Part shown: positions 22,885-23,380 of the stretch, in pieces | Position numbering within the stretch: position 1 is the stretch's first letter | Layout: each line of letters starts with the position of its first letter | Assembly (NCBI GenBank): GCA_963923035.1 | Contig: CAWUKT010000101.1 | Coordinates: 1 to 23,380, forward strand | DNA: 23,380 nucleotides | Reading direction: 5' to 3' | From: CAWUKT01 sp963923035 | Lineage (GTDB): Bacteria > Bacteroidota > Bacteroidia > J057 > JADKCL01 | Notes under the pieces: model-generated | What the model was told of the DNA's origin: nothing | The model's input: the letters and a program-made list of their open reading frames with translations, nothing else | Database searches by the model: none | Position numbers and translations under genes: made by a program

Positions 22885-23101
22885 CTTGCTTTGGTGGGAT
22901 TTGGTTCCACCAACATGGCTACTGGGCGGCCTGGCGGCCCTGTTGGCTTTTCGTGGAACTAAGTTCCACGAAAGCGACGGTTGTAGGATTGGACTGTTCT
23001 GCTCACCCTTTTCGCTTTGGTGGAAGTTACTTCCACCAAAATGTCCATTGGGTGGCCTGGCGGCCCTGTTTTCTCTTCGTGGAACTAAGTTCCACGAAAG
23101 C
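22885..23101. repeat. Two copies of a 126-bp palindrome-bearing repeat
   Basis: Each unit has three inverted repeats in the same order. First, TTGGTGG/CCACCAA (22891-22913) and, better, TTTGGTGGAAG-TTA-CTTCCACCAAA (23016-23040). Second, GGCC-TGGC-GGCC (22928-22939 and 23054-23065). Third, TTCGTGGAACT-A-AGTTCCACGAA (22950-22972 and 23076-23098), identical in both copies. Corresponding centres are 126 bp apart in every case (22902/23028, 22933.5/23059.5, 22961/23087). Both copies also share CTGGCGGCCCTGTT. The linker between units is less conserved. No reading frame is credible here. Confidence 0.9.
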
Positions 23102-23380
23102 TGGGGTGGGCGAATTCGCCCAAGACCCTAATTCATCCACCTCCAAGCCCAATTCATTGCCCCAATCCCCTAACTCGCCCTTCATTGACCATTCTGAATT
23201 TACCATTGCTCACAATTCCATTTCCATCCGACCCATTTCAATTCGACTTTTACCCAAACTCCCCCACCTCCAAACCGAATTGCCCCACCTCCAACCATAA
23301 TTGTATTCGCCTTCAACCCTAATTGTATTTACCTACGAGGCCCCCCTCCCCACCTCTTTGCCCCCTCCCCCCTACCTCCA
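23102..23380. other. Pyrimidine-rich tail with short repeats
   Basis: The plus strand is C/T/A-rich with little G. CCACCTCCAA occurs at 23137-23146, 23264-23273 and 23285-23294, and AATTGTATT at 23299-23307 and 23321-23329. The CCACCTCCA word is also the start of both copies of the 63-bp repeat at 6859 and 6922. No gene is seen; the window may end inside a longer repeat tract. Confidence 0.6.

Noticed and set aside
22839..23300. Two overlapping plus-strand frames over the palindromic repeats
   Set aside because: The repeated peptide (GTKFHES-like) merely translates the palindrome; no ribosome-binding site or domain.

Overview
The window looks like a piece of a Bacteroidota chromosome, most likely from the Saprospiria/Lewinellaceae side of the phylum; this is inferred. 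The support is: three secreted proteins with the type IX secretion (T9SS) C-terminal sorting domain (YPNP-type motif, then a short beta domain), a SusC-independent TonB-type outer-membrane beta-barrel receptor, several lipoproteins, start codons that mostly lack Shine-Dalgarno sites, and perfect matches to the Bacteroidota -7 promoter consensus TAnnTTTG ahead of the tRNA and other genes. Base composition is mostly GC-rich (about 60% in sampled lines), with a few clearly AT-richer genes.

Layout. 1-1078: terminator and a minus-strand Cys-rich lipoprotein. 1475-1785: tRNA-Ser(CGA) with promoter and terminator, followed by a duplicated, degenerate tRNA-Ser 3' end with its own hairpin. 1802-4022 (minus): a small unknown protein, a GNAT acetyltransferase and a membrane-anchored Ntn-type amide hydrolase. 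4360-5013: Prx6-type peroxiredoxin with terminator. 5176-6471 (minus): sugar/H+ symporter, preceded by a run of small, sequence-divergent hairpins at about 21-bp spacing and then by a 63-bp tandem repeat. 6982-9363 (minus): TonB-type receptor, divergent from a GDSL-like T9SS cargo protein (9579-10799). 10873-11325 (minus): unknown 150-aa protein ending CDC. 11615-13797: DinB-like protein and a purple-acid-phosphatase-like T9SS cargo.

13798-19421 holds two minus-strand members of one uncharacterised all-helical family (474 and 468 aa) that flank two paralogous Cys-rich lipoproteins and a small T9SS cargo. 19683-20492 encodes an unknown protein with a helical N-terminal module and a beta-rich C-terminal part. 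A strong intrinsic terminator sits only 25 bp ahead of the last gene (20840-22825, a large secreted protein of unknown function). The final 555 bp contain no gene but carry two copies of a 126-bp palindromic repeat and a pyrimidine-rich tract.

Functionally, much of the window concerns the cell envelope and secretion: lipoproteins, T9SS cargo (hydrolase, phosphatase, possible cohesin-like binding protein), an outer-membrane receptor and a sugar permease. No single operon ties these together; most genes are singletons with their own flanking hairpins. No established defence system, CRISPR array, integrase or transposase was found. The most unusual signals are the two intergenic hairpin arrays, the tRNA-Ser 3' duplication, the paralogous helical and lipoprotein pairs, and the terminator directly in front of a start codon.
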